A stretch of 35,247 bases of DNA from an uncultured Chloroflexota bacterium (GTDB lineage Bacteria > Chloroflexota > Chloroflexia > Chloroflexales > Chloroflexaceae). The DNA is taken from contig CAKZKA010000134.1 in the NCBI GenBank assembly GCA_937120965.1, positions 1 to 35,247 on the forward strand, in the 5' to 3' direction. Below, piece by piece: positions 8,274 to 16,631 of this stretch (the first letter of the stretch is position 1; each line of letters begins with the position of its first letter). The translations under genes and the position numbers were made by a program. A model generated the notes under the pieces. That model had not been told where the DNA came from and did no database searches. It worked only from the letters and a program-made list of their open reading frames with translations.

Positions 8274-9887
8274 ATGCTTGAATCGATTGACCACCGCCTG
8301 CGGCAGCGGGAGTATCTGCTGCAGATCAGCCGCGCGATGACCGCGCAACTCGATCTGGTAAGCGTACTCTCGCTCGTGATCAGCTATGCCGTCGAGATGA
8401 CCGCCGGAACCTCGGGGCTGATTGCGCTTTACGATGAGGACGGCAGCGACGAGTTACGGATTCGCGCCTCGGCGCACCTGTCGCGTGAAGACTGGCCCGC
8501 CTTTGCCCGCCTGCTGACCCTGCCGCTCAGCGAGATTCCCCGGCGGGGCGAGGCAGTCCTGCGCGAGATCGCTGCCGATACCGGGTTGACGCTGCGCCAG
8601 ATGATTGCCCTTCCGCTGGTGCTGCGCGATACGCCGGTAGGCGTGATCTACGTCTTTCGGGCGGCGCTTAATGTTGCCTTTTCGGCCAATGATCGTCAGG
8701 TGCTTGAGGATTTTGCCGACCAGGCGGCGATCGCCGTCTTCAATGCGCGCCTGTACCAGGGCGTCCTGCGCGAGAAGCAGCGCCTGGATGCGACCATCGA
8801 GCAGTCAGCCGATGGGGTTATGATCATTGATAGTCGCTGGCGGATCGTGACCTTCAACAAGGCAATGGAGCATCTTACCGGCTGGTCACGCGAGGAGGCC
8901 ATCGGACGGCCCTGCGCCGAGGTGCTCGCTATTCACAATCCCCAGGGGGTCAATATCTGCCTGGTGGATTGCCCGCTCAATCGCTTGCCCTACATCGCCA
9001 ATCCGGTTGTCGAGGGCCGCATCGTCACCCGCGATGGACGCGAGTTGTTTGTCCAGAGCCGCTATGCGCCCCAGCGCGGGCCTCAAGGGCAGTTTCTCGG
9101 CGCGATTGCCAATGTACGCGATATTACAGCTCAAAAACAGGAAGAGGAGTTGCAGAATACCTTCATTTCGGTGATTTCACACGAGTTGAAAACCCCGGTC
9201 AGTATTATTAAGGGCTACGCCGGCACCCTGCGCCGCGAGGATGTGACGTTTACGCCCGAACAGTATCGCGAGGGCCTGGCAGTGATTGAGGAGGAGGCCG
9301 ATCGCCTGGCGCGCCAGATCCAGGATCTGCTCGATGTGTCACGCCTGACGGCGGGGGGACTGCGCCTCGAACTGACCGATGTTTCCCTGCCGCTGCTCGC
9401 CGCCGAGGTCGTGCGCGGCTTCGCCGCCACTGCCGGAGAGCGCTACCAGTTCGAGTTGCGCTTTCCCGACGATATGCCACCGGTTCGCGCCGATTATGAG
9501 CGCGTGCGCCAGGTGCTGAACAATCTGGTTTCGAATGCGGTGAAGTATAGCCCCGAAGGCGGTACGATTCGCATCGGCGGCTGGAACGAGCAGGATTTTG
9601 CCGTTTGCTATGTGTCCGATCAGGGCATTGGCATTCCGCCTGAGGAGCAAGAGGCGATCTTTCGCCGCTTTTACCGCGTAGATAATCGCCTCGCCCGCGA
9701 AACGCAGGGCAGTGGCCTCGGCCTCTTCCTCACCCGCGCGATCGTCGAGGCCCACGGGGGGCGTATCTGGGTCGAGAGCCAGGTGGGCAAGGGGTCGCGC
9801 TTCGTGTTTACCCTGCCCCTCGGGCGTCGCAAGCTCGTGGATCTGCGCCGCCCCGCGGAGGCTGAAAGGGCTTCATCCGGCGAGTAA
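8274..9887 (+). CDS. GAF-PAS sensor histidine kinase
   Basis: A 537-residue two-component kinase. It has an N-terminal GAF domain (about 28-160), a PAS domain (about 171-285), HisKA with the phospho-accepting His303 in ISHELKTP, and an HATPase domain. The latter shows the N box NLVSNAVKYS (417-426), G1 DQGIGIP (449-455) and G2 GSGLGL (479-484). No membrane segment is visible, so it is probably a soluble cytoplasmic sensor. The PAS domain carries C214, C229 and C233 in a C-x14-C-x3-C arrangement that could bind metal or sense redox state. ATG 8274 has GGAGG six bases upstream, whereas the longer frame to GTG 8232 overlaps the promoter. No response regulator is adjacent, so this is an orphan kinase. 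The TAA stop overlaps the end of a MITE-like repeat. Confidence 0.92.
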   Translation: MLESIDHRLRQREYLLQISRAMTAQLDLVSVLSLVISYAVEMTAGTSGLIALYDEDGSDELRIRASAHLSREDWPAFARLLTLPLSEIPRRGEAVLREIAADTGLTLRQMIALPLVLRDTPVGVIYVFRAALNVAFSANDRQVLEDFADQAAIAVFNARLYQGVLREKQRLDATIEQSADGVMIIDSRWRIVTFNKAMEHLTGWSREEAIGRPCAEVLAIHNPQGVNICLVDCPLNRLPYIANPVVEGRIVTRDGRELFVQSRYAPQRGPQGQFLGAIANVRDITAQKQEEELQNTFISVISHELKTPVSIIKGYAGTLRREDVTFTPEQYREGLAVIEEEADRLARQIQDLLDVSRLTAGGLRLELTDVSLPLLAAEVVRGFAATAGERYQFELRFPDDMPPVRADYERVRQVLNNLVSNAVKYSPEGGTIRIGGWNEQDFAVCYVSDQGIGIPPEEQEAIFRRFYRVDNRLARETQGSGLGLFLTRAIVEAHGGRIWVESQVGKGSRFVFTLPLGRRKLVDLRRPAEAERASSGE

Positions 9888-9990
9888 TACCATTTTAGAT
9901 TGCCGATTTTGGATTGTGGATTACGATCCCGGGCATTACCGTGCGCTATCGCAGCTCGGGTTATGCGGAATGTTCAACAGAAATTGGTAT
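9887..9990 (-). repeat. MITE-like element, copy A
   Basis: Read on the minus strand, the 104-bp element begins ATACCAATT, has TTGAACATTCCGCA just inside, and ends AATCTAAAATGGTAT, so its ends are ATACCA/TGGTAT inverted repeats. It starts on the stop codon of the kinase gene and is joined head to head with copy B. It has no coding capacity. The TTATACCA-like ends suggest a TA target, as for Tc1/mariner or IS630-type elements (inference). Confidence 0.65.
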
Positions 9991-9991
9991 A

Positions 9992-10095
9992 ATACCAATT
10001 ACCGTTGATGATGCCGCATTGCCTGAAGCGATTTCAGGCGTTGTGCTGCCCAGCGTGGCAATCCACAATCCAAAATCTAAAATCCAAAATGGTAT
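9992..10095 (+). repeat. MITE-like element, copy B
   Basis: This 104-bp copy begins ATACCAATT, has TTGATGATGCCGCA inside and ends ATCCAAAATGGTAT. It shares both ends, but not the middle, with copies A and C. With copy A it forms a 209-bp imperfect palindrome whose outer arms (about 35 nt) could pair strongly in RNA. Confidence 0.65.
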
Positions 10096-10163
10096 AAGTA
10101 CCATGCCCTCCCCAACCTTCCCGCCGGGCAGCGGCACGGGGTAACCCGGGGTTTCCCTGATCT

Positions 10164-10916
10164 TCAGCCCGAAAGGGCCACATTGATCAACAGGAGCGCC
10201 AGTCCATTCTGCAGGGCGTGGTACAGCACCCCCGGCCAGATCGAGCCACTGCGCTCGCGCAGATAGGCCAGGATCAGGCCAATGATGAAGAGGCCCGGCA
10301 GCAACTGCGGAATAACGTGGACCACGGCAAACAGCGCCGCGTTGAGGAGTATGGCGCGCGCAGGGCCGAGGTCGCGGCGCATCAGCGGGTACAGCATGCC
10401 GCGAAAGAACAGCTCTTCGGCAAACGGCACCACGCCCGCCACCAGGATCAGCAGCAGCAGTACCTCGACCGGGGCGAGCGCGGCGCCGCCGGTGAGCGCT
10501 TCGACCTGCGGGTTCTGAAAGCCGCCCATCAGCAGGCCGACTGTCGCGTTGACCAGGATCAGGGCCAGCATGCCTGCGACGAAGAGCGGCGGCACCAGCA
10601 GCAGGCTCAGCCAGTCAGGAGGCCGCAGCCCCAGTGCAGCCCGCCCGGCGCGACGCCCCACCAGGGCGTAGACTCCGCCAATCGCGGCGAGGTAGATCCC
10701 CAGTCCAACCACATAGACTGCCGGTGAGATCAGCCGCTGCTCCAGAGTCAGGCCAAGCGCTGCCACCAGGCCCCGAGCCAGCAGCGCCAGCGCCGCCGCT
10801 ACCGCCACGATTAGCAGCACGACCCCGCCCACGTCGCGCCAGGTCCACGGGGGCGTCGCAGGCGGCTCGGGCGCGGGCGGCGGGGGAACGGCGGCGGTCA
10901 GACGATCATCGCGCAT
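10164..10916 (-). CDS. CPBP-family intramembrane glutamic protease
   Basis: A 250-residue integral membrane protein of the CPBP (CAAX protease/Abi) family. In other organisms members cleave prenylated or other membrane substrates or act in bacteriocin immunity, and the substrate here is unknown. Motif 1 is E167-E168-xxx-R172 (FAEELFFRG). Motif 2 includes His200 (AVVH), and the C-terminal motif is H233-x3-N237 (YHALQN). About seven or eight hydrophobic segments are visible, after a Pro-rich cytoplasmic N-terminus (about 10-25). I kept ATG 10916, although no strong Shine-Dalgarno sequence precedes it. It stands alone between the MITE pair and a palindrome cluster. Confidence 0.9.
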   Translation of the reverse strand: MRDDRLTAAVPPPPAPEPPATPPWTWRDVGGVVLLIVAVAAALALLARGLVAALGLTLEQRLISPAVYVVGLGIYLAAIGGVYALVGRRAGRAALGLRPPDWLSLLLVPPLFVAGMLALILVNATVGLLMGGFQNPQVEALTGGAALAPVEVLLLLILVAGVVPFAEELFFRGMLYPLMRRDLGPARAILLNAALFAVVHVIPQLLPGLFIIGLILAYLRERSGSIWPGVLYHALQNGLALLLINVALSG

Positions 10917-10952
10917 CGTGGTGCCCTGGCGGGGCGCCGGTCACCCCGGCGG

Positions 10953-11093
10953 CCCTGAGGTGAAAATACGGGGAAACCGGGTTTCCCCATCCCCCTGCCC
11001 GTGGGGGCGCCAGCCGCCCCCAACGGCGGTTGGGACATGGGGCAACTGGGTTGCCTCACGCCCTCCCTGAGGGGAGGGGTTGGGCGAAGGGTC
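10953..11093. repeat. Palindromic repeat cluster between leuD and the CPBP gene
   Basis: The cluster contains TGAGGTGAAAATAC, then GGGGAAACCGGGTTTCCCC (10970-10988), a GCCCCCAACGGCGGTTGGG hairpin, and a GGGGCAACTGGGTTGCC variant near 11040-11056. These are the same modules as at 13471-13800. No gene is present. Confidence 0.75.
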
Positions 11094-11143
11094 GCAGCGG
11101 CGCCACGCCTCTTCGGCGGGGGTCATAGCTGGTCAAAAGCGCC

Positions 11144-11767
11144 TCACGCGCCCCCATCGGGGTGCAACGTGTTCACCCGGGCAGGCGTGGCGGCCTCGTA
11201 GGCGGCAATGGCCTCCTCGTGCTGCTGGATGAAGCCAAGCTGATCCACGCCGTGGATCAGGCAATGTTTGGCGAAGCCGTCAATTGGGAAGCTCACCGCG
11301 CGACCCCCGGGCAACACCACCTGCTGGTTGGGCAGGTCAACCCTAACGGTAGTTTCGGGGTCCTCTTCAATGTGGCTGAGCAGTTCGCGGTGGCTTTCTT
11401 CGTCTACGACAATTGGCAGTAGACCGATCTTCAGGCTATTGTTGCGAAAGATATCGGCGAAGGAGAGGGCAATCACGGCCTTGAAGCCATAGCCCTGCAA
11501 AGCCCAGGGGGCGTGCTCACGCGAACTGCCGCAGCCGAAGTTGCGCCCGGTGACCAGCACGGTAGCGCCGGCAGCCTCGGGCCGGTTGAGGGGAAAGTCG
11601 GGGTTCGGCGTCCCATCGGGCAGGTAACGCCAGGCCTGAAAGAGACCCTCGGCCAGGCCGCTCTTGTCGGTAACCTTCAGGTATGCCGCAGGGATGATCT
11701 GGTCGGTATCAATATCGTCGGCCACCAGGGCGACGACTTTTCCGGTAAAGGTGGTAACAGGCTCCAA
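11144..11767 (-). CDS. leuD: 3-Isopropylmalate dehydratase small subunit LeuD
   Basis: LeuD pairs with LeuC to isomerise 2-isopropylmalate to 3-isopropylmalate. With CimA in the same block it should also isomerise citramalate to 3-methylmalate for isoleucine. The protein has 207 residues and a swivelling aconitase-like fold, with ADDIDTDQIIPAAYLK near the N-terminus and GRNFGCGSSREHAPWAL in the substrate-recognition region. I chose TTG 11767 because AGGAGG lies about seven bases upstream. The open frame continues 17 codons further to 11818, past that ribosome site. It is the last gene of the minus-strand block, about 200 bp after leuC, with a strong hairpin in the gap. Confidence 0.93.
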   Translation of the reverse strand: MEPVTTFTGKVVALVADDIDTDQIIPAAYLKVTDKSGLAEGLFQAWRYLPDGTPNPDFPLNRPEAAGATVLVTGRNFGCGSSREHAPWALQGYGFKAVIALSFADIFRNNSLKIGLLPIVVDEESHRELLSHIEEDPETTVRVDLPNQQVVLPGGRAVSFPIDGFAKHCLIHGVDQLGFIQQHEEAIAAYEAATPARVNTLHPDGGA

Positions 11768-11817
11768 GCTTCCCTCCTGAGGCAAGCAGCGGGCGTTGTA
11801 ACGTTCCAATCGCTCCA

Positions 11818-11866
11818 CATCTCCACACCTACAACTGGCCCGGAGAGCTGTAGCGGTGTGGAGATG
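11818..11866 (-). promoter_or_regulatory. Long stem-loop in the leuC-leuD gap
   Basis: CATCTCCACACC (11818-11829) and GGTGTGGAGATG (11855-11866) form a perfect 12-bp stem. An inner partial stem follows (CTACAACT against AGCTGTAG). In the transcript it lies between leuC and leuD and is not followed by a T-run, so it is not a normal terminator. It could be an RNA processing or stability element that sets the LeuC:LeuD ratio, or an inserted repeat (inference). Confidence 0.6.
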
Positions 11867-11974
11867 AAAGCCGGATGGTCAAGCGGGTCTGAACCACACC
11901 TGACACTGGCGCATTCGGCCAACGGGCTTACGTTCAAGAAGAAGGATGCGCAGGGCTGCGCCCTCATCGATCGT

Positions 11975-13417
11975 TCACGCGCCTGCCAGGGCGCCCTCCA
12001 GCATCGTCCGCGGGTCGGTGACCACACCGGTGAGGGCCGTGGCGGCCGCGGTGAGCGGGCTGGCGAGCAGGGTGCGCGCGCCTGGCCCCTGGCGGCCCTC
12101 GAAGTTGCGGTTGCTGGTCGAAATGGCATACTTGCCGGGCGGCACCTTGTCATCGTTCATCCCCAGGCACGCCGAGCACCCCGCCTCGCGCCATTCGGCG
12201 CCCGCGGCGCGGAAGATCTCGTGCAACCCTTCGGCCTCGGCCTGCCGCTTCACCTGCTGGCTGCCGGGCACGACCATCACCCGCACGCCTTCGGCCACCT
12301 TGCGGCCCTTCCAGAGCGCCGCTACCTGCCGCAGGTCGCTGATGCGCGAGTTGGTGCAACTGCCGATGAAGACCACGTCAACTCTGTGGCCCAGGAGCAG
12401 CTTGCCCGGCTCCAGGCCCATATAGCTCAGAGCCTTGTCGAGAGCCTGGCGGCTGCTGGCGTCGGGCATGTGTTCAGGGGCGGGAATGGCTGCATCAATC
12501 GGCATACCCATGCCGGGGTTGGTGCCGTAGGTGATCATTGGCGCCAGGGTGCTGGCATCGAGGAACATCTCTTTGTCGAAGCGCGCCTCGGGGTCACTGG
12601 GCAACTGGCGCCAGTGAGCCACGGCGGCCTCGAAATCGGCGCCCTTCGGCGCGTAGGGCCGCCCGGCCACGTACTCGAAGGTGGTGTCATCGGGAGCGAC
12701 CATGCCTGCCCGCGCCCCACCTTCAATGGACATGTTGCAGATGGTCATGCGCTCCTCCATCGAGAGGGCGCGAATGGCCTCGCCCATGTACTCAAACACG
12801 TGCCCGGCGCCGCCGCCAACCCCGTACTTCGCGATGATCGCCAGAATGATGTCCTTGGCGGTCACACCCGGCTGCAAGCGCCCCTCTACCCGCACGGCGC
12901 AGGTCTTCGGGCGGTACTGGAGCAGACACTGCGTGGCGAGCACGTGACCGACTTCGCTGGTGCCGATGCCGAAGGCCAGGGCGCCGAAGGCGCCGTGGGT
13001 CGAGGTATGGCTGTCACCACAGACGATCGTCATCCCCGGCTGGGTCAGCCCCTGCTCGGGACCGATCACGTGGACGATCCCCTGGTTGGCGCTCCCCAGT
13101 TCGTAGAGCGGAATGCCAAACTCGGCGCAGTTGGCGCGCAGTCGGTCAAGCTGCGCGATGGCCTGGGGGTCAATGACCGGAATGACGCCCAGCGCGTTCC
13201 GGGGCGTGGTCGGGGTCGAGTGATCCATCGTGGCGAGGGTGCGGTCGGGGCGGCGCACGCGCAGGCCACGCTGGCGCAACTCGGTGAACGCCTGCGGCGA
13301 TGTCACCTCGTGGATCAGATGCAGGTCAATGTACAGCACCGCCGGCGTGTCGGCGGTTTCGGGGCGCACCAGGTGCGCGTCCCATACCTTGTCGAAGAGG
13401 GTCTTTGACTGGCTCAT
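11975..13417 (-). CDS. leuC: 3-Isopropylmalate dehydratase large subunit LeuC
   Basis: LeuC is the catalytic, [4Fe-4S]-bearing subunit of isopropylmalate isomerase. The 480-residue product shows the aconitase-family [19 protein letters not shown] region and the cluster cysteines in GSCTNSR and GCSACLGMN. The length matches bacterial LeuC (about 465-480). GTG 13420 and ATG 13417 are adjacent in frame. I prefer ATG 13417, which has AGGA six bases upstream. It lies about 400 bp downstream of cimA, a gap filled with palindromic repeats, so transcription from the ilv promoter may weaken before it. The partner subunit leuD follows in the same direction. Confidence 0.96.
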   Translation of the reverse strand: MSQSKTLFDKVWDAHLVRPETADTPAVLYIDLHLIHEVTSPQAFTELRQRGLRVRRPDRTLATMDHSTPTTPRNALGVIPVIDPQAIAQLDRLRANCAEFGIPLYELGSANQGIVHVIGPEQGLTQPGMTIVCGDSHTSTHGAFGALAFGIGTSEVGHVLATQCLLQYRPKTCAVRVEGRLQPGVTAKDIILAIIAKYGVGGGAGHVFEYMGEAIRALSMEERMTICNMSIEGGARAGMVAPDDTTFEYVAGRPYAPKGADFEAAVAHWRQLPSDPEARFDKEMFLDASTLAPMITYGTNPGMGMPIDAAIPAPEHMPDASSRQALDKALSYMGLEPGKLLLGHRVDVVFIGSCTNSRISDLRQVAALWKGRKVAEGVRVMVVPGSQQVKRQAEAEGLHEIFRAAGAEWREAGCSACLGMNDDKVPPGKYAISTSNRNFEGRQGPGARTLLASPLTAAATALTGVVTDPRTMLEGALAGA

Positions 13418-13470
13418 CACGCTTCCTGTTCCAGCGATGGTATCTTACACCTGGATGAAAGGGGTTTTCT

Positions 13471-13800
13471 TGATGTGAAAATACGGGGAAACCGGGTTTC
13501 CCCATCTCTTGCCTGTGGAGGCGCCAGCCGCCCCCAACCGCGGTTGGGGTGTGGGGAAACCGGGTTTCCCCACGCCCTTCCTCCCGGGGGCCCCGGACGC
13601 CCCCACCAGCGGTTGGGAAATGGGGAAACCGGGTTTCCCCATCTCCTGCCGGTGGAGGCGCCAGCCGCCCCCACCGGCGGTTGGGGGGATGGGAAATCCG
13701 GGTTTCCCCATCCCCCCTGCCCGGCAGGGTGGCCCGCCCTCCGCACCGGGAGGGCAAGCCCTCCCGTGGGCGCGGACACGGGGAAACCCGGTTTCCCCTA
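13471..13800. repeat. Palindrome cluster between leuC and cimA
   Basis: Five GGGGAAACCGGGTTTCCCC-type palindromes lie near 13485-13503, 13555-13573, 13622-13640, 13689-13708 and 13780-13798. They alternate with CGCCAGCCGCCCCCA-type hairpins at about 67-90 bp period. A TGATGTGAAAATAC motif starts the cluster. The alternating arrangement resembles BIMEs. The 'spacers' are near-identical to one another, unlike CRISPR. No coding sequence is present. Confidence 0.8.
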
Positions 13801-13816
13801 TGTTAAGGCATTGCGT

Positions 13817-15415
13817 CTAGGCCTCACCGCCGGCAGCCTCCAGGCGCGCCTCGCGCTCGCGCAGCAGGGGTAACTCCAGGCTGTCCCAGAGCGCCAGGTA
13901 GCTGGCCTCGATAATGTTCTGCGAGGCGCCAATGGTGGACCAGCGTTCGTCGCCCCGGGCGCTTTCGATCAGCACCTGCGGCGTGGCGGCAGTGCCCAGA
14001 TGGGCGTCAATGATGCGTACTTTATAGTCTACCAGACGCACTTCCGCAAGGAGGGGATAGTGGGGCAGCAGCGCCTTGCGGATGGCGGCATCGAGCGCAT
14101 TGACCGGGCCGTGGCCCTCGGCAGCGGTGTGCATCACCTCGTTGCCAACGCGCACCTTGACCATTGCCTGCGAAGCGATGGCGCGGTCGCCGCGCTTCTC
14201 GACGATCACCGTAAAATCGAGCAACTCAAAGGGCGGCTGGTAGTCTTCGGCGCTGCGGCGCACCAGCATCTCGAAGCTGCCCTCCGCGGCCTCGAACTGG
14301 AAGCCGCGATGCTCAAGCTCCTTGATACGCTGCACCAGCCCGCGCTCGGCACCGTTGAGGCGCAACCCCAGTTCATCGGCGCGCATGCGCACGTTGCCTC
14401 GCCCCGCCAGTTCGCTTACCACCACCCGCTTGCGGTTGCCGACCAGAGCCGGATCAATGTGCTGGTAGCTCGACTCGACCTTTTCGATCGCCGCGACGTG
14501 GATGCCACCCTTGTGGGCAAAGGCGCTGCGCCCGACGTAGGGCGCATGGTGGTCAGGGTTGAGGTTTGCCACGGCAGCAACAAAGTGGGACACTTCGGAG
14601 AGGCGCCGCAACTGTTCGGGCGCGACGCAGCAGTAGCCGAGCTTGAGTTGGAGATTGGCGATAAGCGGGATCAGGTCCATGTTGCCGCAGCGCTCACCAT
14701 AGCCGTTGATCGTCCCCTGCACATGGATGGCCCCCGCCTCAACCGCAGCCATGGCGTTCGCCAGGGCCAGGCCGCCGTCGTTGTGGGTGTGGATGCCGAT
14801 CTGCGGGTGGGCGGCCCCGAAACGCTCGCGCACCGTCCGCACTATCGCCGCCACATCGCCGGGCAGCGAGCCGCCATTGGTGTCGCAGAGCACCAGACAG
14901 TCGGCGCCTGCGCCTGCGGCGGCCTCCAGCGTGCGCAGGGCGTAGTCCGCGTCGAGGCGGTAGCCATCGAAGAAGTGCTCGGCGTCGTAGATCACCTCCT
15001 TGCCGCGGGCCTTGAAAAAGGCCACCGAGTCGGCGATCATGGCCAGATTCTCGGCCAGCGTGGTCTCGAGCACCTGTTCAACGTGCAGCACCGAGCTTTT
15101 CCCGACCAGGGTGACCACGGGGGTGGCGGCCTCGAGCAGCGCGCGGATGTTCGCGTCGGCCTCGCAGGTACTCCCGGCGTGGCGCGTGGCCCCGAAGGCG
15201 CTCACGCGAGCGTGGCGCAGCCCCAGGGCCGGCACGCGCTGGAAGAACTCAGCATCCTTGGGGTTTGACCCCGGCCAGCCGCCTTCGATGTAATGCACCC
15301 CCAGTTGATCGAGCACCCGGGCGATCTTCAGCTTATCATCGCACGAAAGCGCAAGGCCCTCGCGCTGGGCGCCATCGCGCAGAGTGGTGTCGTAGAGCAG
15401 GATTTGCACGGCCAT
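13817..15415 (-). CDS. cimA: (R)-Citramalate synthase CimA
   Basis: CimA condenses pyruvate with acetyl-CoA to (R)-citramalate, starting the threonine-independent route to 2-oxobutanoate and isoleucine. The 532-residue protein begins with the DRE-TIM signature LYDTTLRDGAQREG, has the metal ligands in GIHTHNDGG and CDTNGG, and ends with a LeuA-type allosteric domain. The GAQREG form with a long C-terminus separates it from true 2-isopropylmalate synthase, which is present 1.2 kb upstream as leuA. ATG 15415 has GGAGG close upstream. Its partners LeuC and LeuD follow downstream, matching the pathway order. The upstream 211-bp gap holds a GC-rich stem-loop. Confidence 0.93.
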   Translation of the reverse strand: MAVQILLYDTTLRDGAQREGLALSCDDKLKIARVLDQLGVHYIEGGWPGSNPKDAEFFQRVPALGLRHARVSAFGATRHAGSTCEADANIRALLEAATPVVTLVGKSSVLHVEQVLETTLAENLAMIADSVAFFKARGKEVIYDAEHFFDGYRLDADYALRTLEAAAGAGADCLVLCDTNGGSLPGDVAAIVRTVRERFGAAHPQIGIHTHNDGGLALANAMAAVEAGAIHVQGTINGYGERCGNMDLIPLIANLQLKLGYCCVAPEQLRRLSEVSHFVAAVANLNPDHHAPYVGRSAFAHKGGIHVAAIEKVESSYQHIDPALVGNRKRVVVSELAGRGNVRMRADELGLRLNGAERGLVQRIKELEHRGFQFEAAEGSFEMLVRRSAEDYQPPFELLDFTVIVEKRGDRAIASQAMVKVRVGNEVMHTAAEGHGPVNALDAAIRKALLPHYPLLAEVRLVDYKVRIIDAHLGTAATPQVLIESARGDERWSTIGASQNIIEASYLALWDSLELPLLREREARLEAAGGEA

Positions 15416-15497
15416 GCCTCCATGGTTTCGTATGCCAGGCTCTCAGTGGACGGCGTGTGAGCAGACGCCCCATCACCCTCAGGAGAGAGGCGCAGAC

Positions 15498-15526
15498 GGG
15501 TAGCGCTGGCGCGCGCCACGCTACCC
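15498..15526 (-). promoter_or_regulatory. Stem-loop in the cimA leader
   Basis: GGGTAGCG (15498-15505) pairs with CGCTACCC (15519-15526), and the loop contains a further TGGCGC/GCGCCA palindrome. Together they give a near-continuous stem in the pheA-cimA gap. No T-run follows it, so it looks like a structural or processing element. The role is unknown. Confidence 0.5.
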
Positions 15527-15626
15527 TTGACGGCGGGCCGTGCCGATGGCGGGCAGCGGCGACGCGCCCTTGCGTCGAGCCGCTGCCGGTTGCTCCTCCT
15601 TGTGCCGGATGCATTGGTCCATACGC

Positions 15627-16460
15627 TCAACCCTTCCAGCGGGGATAGCTCCCGAAGATCTTGAACATCCCCGTTCTGGCGCGAATGCGGTCCAGGGCCC
15701 GGGCGACATGGGCTTCTTCACGATGCCCATTTATGTCAACCAGAAAGATGTACTGCCCCAGTACGGCCCGGGAGGGTCGTGACTCGAGCTTGGTCATATT
15801 GATCTGTTCCTCGGCCAGTTCAAGCAGTGCCCCGACCAGCGTGCCGGCTCGATCCTCGGTAAAACCGAAGCAGAAGCTGGTCTTGTCATCGCCAGTGGGA
15901 GGGGCGTCGCTGCGGGCCAGCACGATGAAGCGGGTCACGTTGCCCAGATTGTCGGCGATGTCGCGGGCCAGCACCGCAGCCTCCAGCAGCTCGGCGGCGC
16001 GACGGGTGGTGATGGCGACGGCAGGGCGCTCGTCGGCGAGAGCCTCGCGCAGCGCGGCGCTGTTGGAGAGTGAGGCGACCGTTGCAACCCCCGGCAGGCA
16101 GCGCTCGATGAACTTCCGGCACTGCCCCAGGCTCTGCGGGTGGGCGTAGAGTACACTCGCCTCGGAGAGTTGGACACCGGGGCGCGCAGCTAGATACTGG
16201 CGGATCGGAATAACGATCTCGCCAGCGATCTGGAGGCTCGTCTCGTGGATCAGCAGATCAAGGGTGTAGTTGACGCTGCCCTCGAGCAGATTCTCGATCG
16301 GCAACACGCCGACAGTGGCCGCATCGGTTTCGATCGCCGTGACTACCGCTGGAATGCTCGCCAGCGGCAGGAGGATCGCGCCGGACAAACTGGCCGCATA
16401 GGCCAGCGCCGCTTCTTCGCTGAAGGTGCCGGCCGGGCCGAGGTACGCGATGGTGGTCAT
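15627..16460 (-). CDS. pheA: Prephenate dehydratase PheA
   Basis: PheA converts prephenate to phenylpyruvate, the committed step to phenylalanine. The 277-residue monofunctional form starts with IAYLGPAGTFSEEAA and contains the catalytic-region motif NVTRFIVL near 175-182. A C-terminal ACT regulatory domain (about 195-272) carries the ESRPSR motif that binds phenylalanine in this family. No chorismate mutase domain is fused. It sits between leuA and cimA on the same strand, so an aromatic gene is embedded in a branched-chain operon. The leuA-pheA gap (171 bp) contains repeat modules, so an internal promoter is possible. Confidence 0.95.
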   Translation of the reverse strand: MTTIAYLGPAGTFSEEAALAYAASLSGAILLPLASIPAVVTAIETDAATVGVLPIENLLEGSVNYTLDLLIHETSLQIAGEIVIPIRQYLAARPGVQLSEASVLYAHPQSLGQCRKFIERCLPGVATVASLSNSAALREALADERPAVAITTRRAAELLEAAVLARDIADNLGNVTRFIVLARSDAPPTGDDKTSFCFGFTEDRAGTLVGALLELAEEQINMTKLESRPSRAVLGQYIFLVDINGHREEAHVARALDRIRARTGMFKIFGSYPRWKG

Positions 16461-16544
16461 TGGATGGCTATCGTATGTCTTGCTCTTTGCCAGGCAGCCG
16501 CGCGGCTGCGCCCCGCGCCACAGGTATACGCAAAGACTCGCCTG

Positions 16545-16605
16545 GGAGGGTTGCGCCCTCCCAAACCCTCTCCACAGGCAGGGGCATAGGGAACCCTGCT
16601 TGCCC
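16545..16605. repeat. Degenerate palindromic repeat between pheA and leuA
   Basis: GGGAGGGTTGCGCCCTCCC (16543-16561) and a degraded AGGGAACCCTGCTTGCCCC palindrome (about 16588-16606) match the families seen in the other gaps. Mutation in both arms suggests older copies. Confidence 0.6.
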
Positions 16606-16631
16606 CTGGTGCGCTACCACAGCGTGCCAGA

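Noticed and set aside
9984-9996. TATAAT within the MITE pair as a promoter
   Set aside because: The hexamer arises from the junction of two ATACCA ends. No -35 box or downstream gene in phase supports it.
11513-13408. 631-codon open frame on the plus strand
   Set aside because: It lies opposite leuC and leuD, whose motifs are unmistakable. Long antisense frames are common in GC-rich genes. The same reason removes the frames at 14000-15268, 16755-18512 and 20253-22088.
13485-13800. Regularly spaced 19-20 bp palindromes resembling a CRISPR array
   Set aside because: The segments between palindromes are near-copies of each other and contain their own hairpins, the spacing is irregular, and no cas gene is present. 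It is a palindromic repeat cluster.
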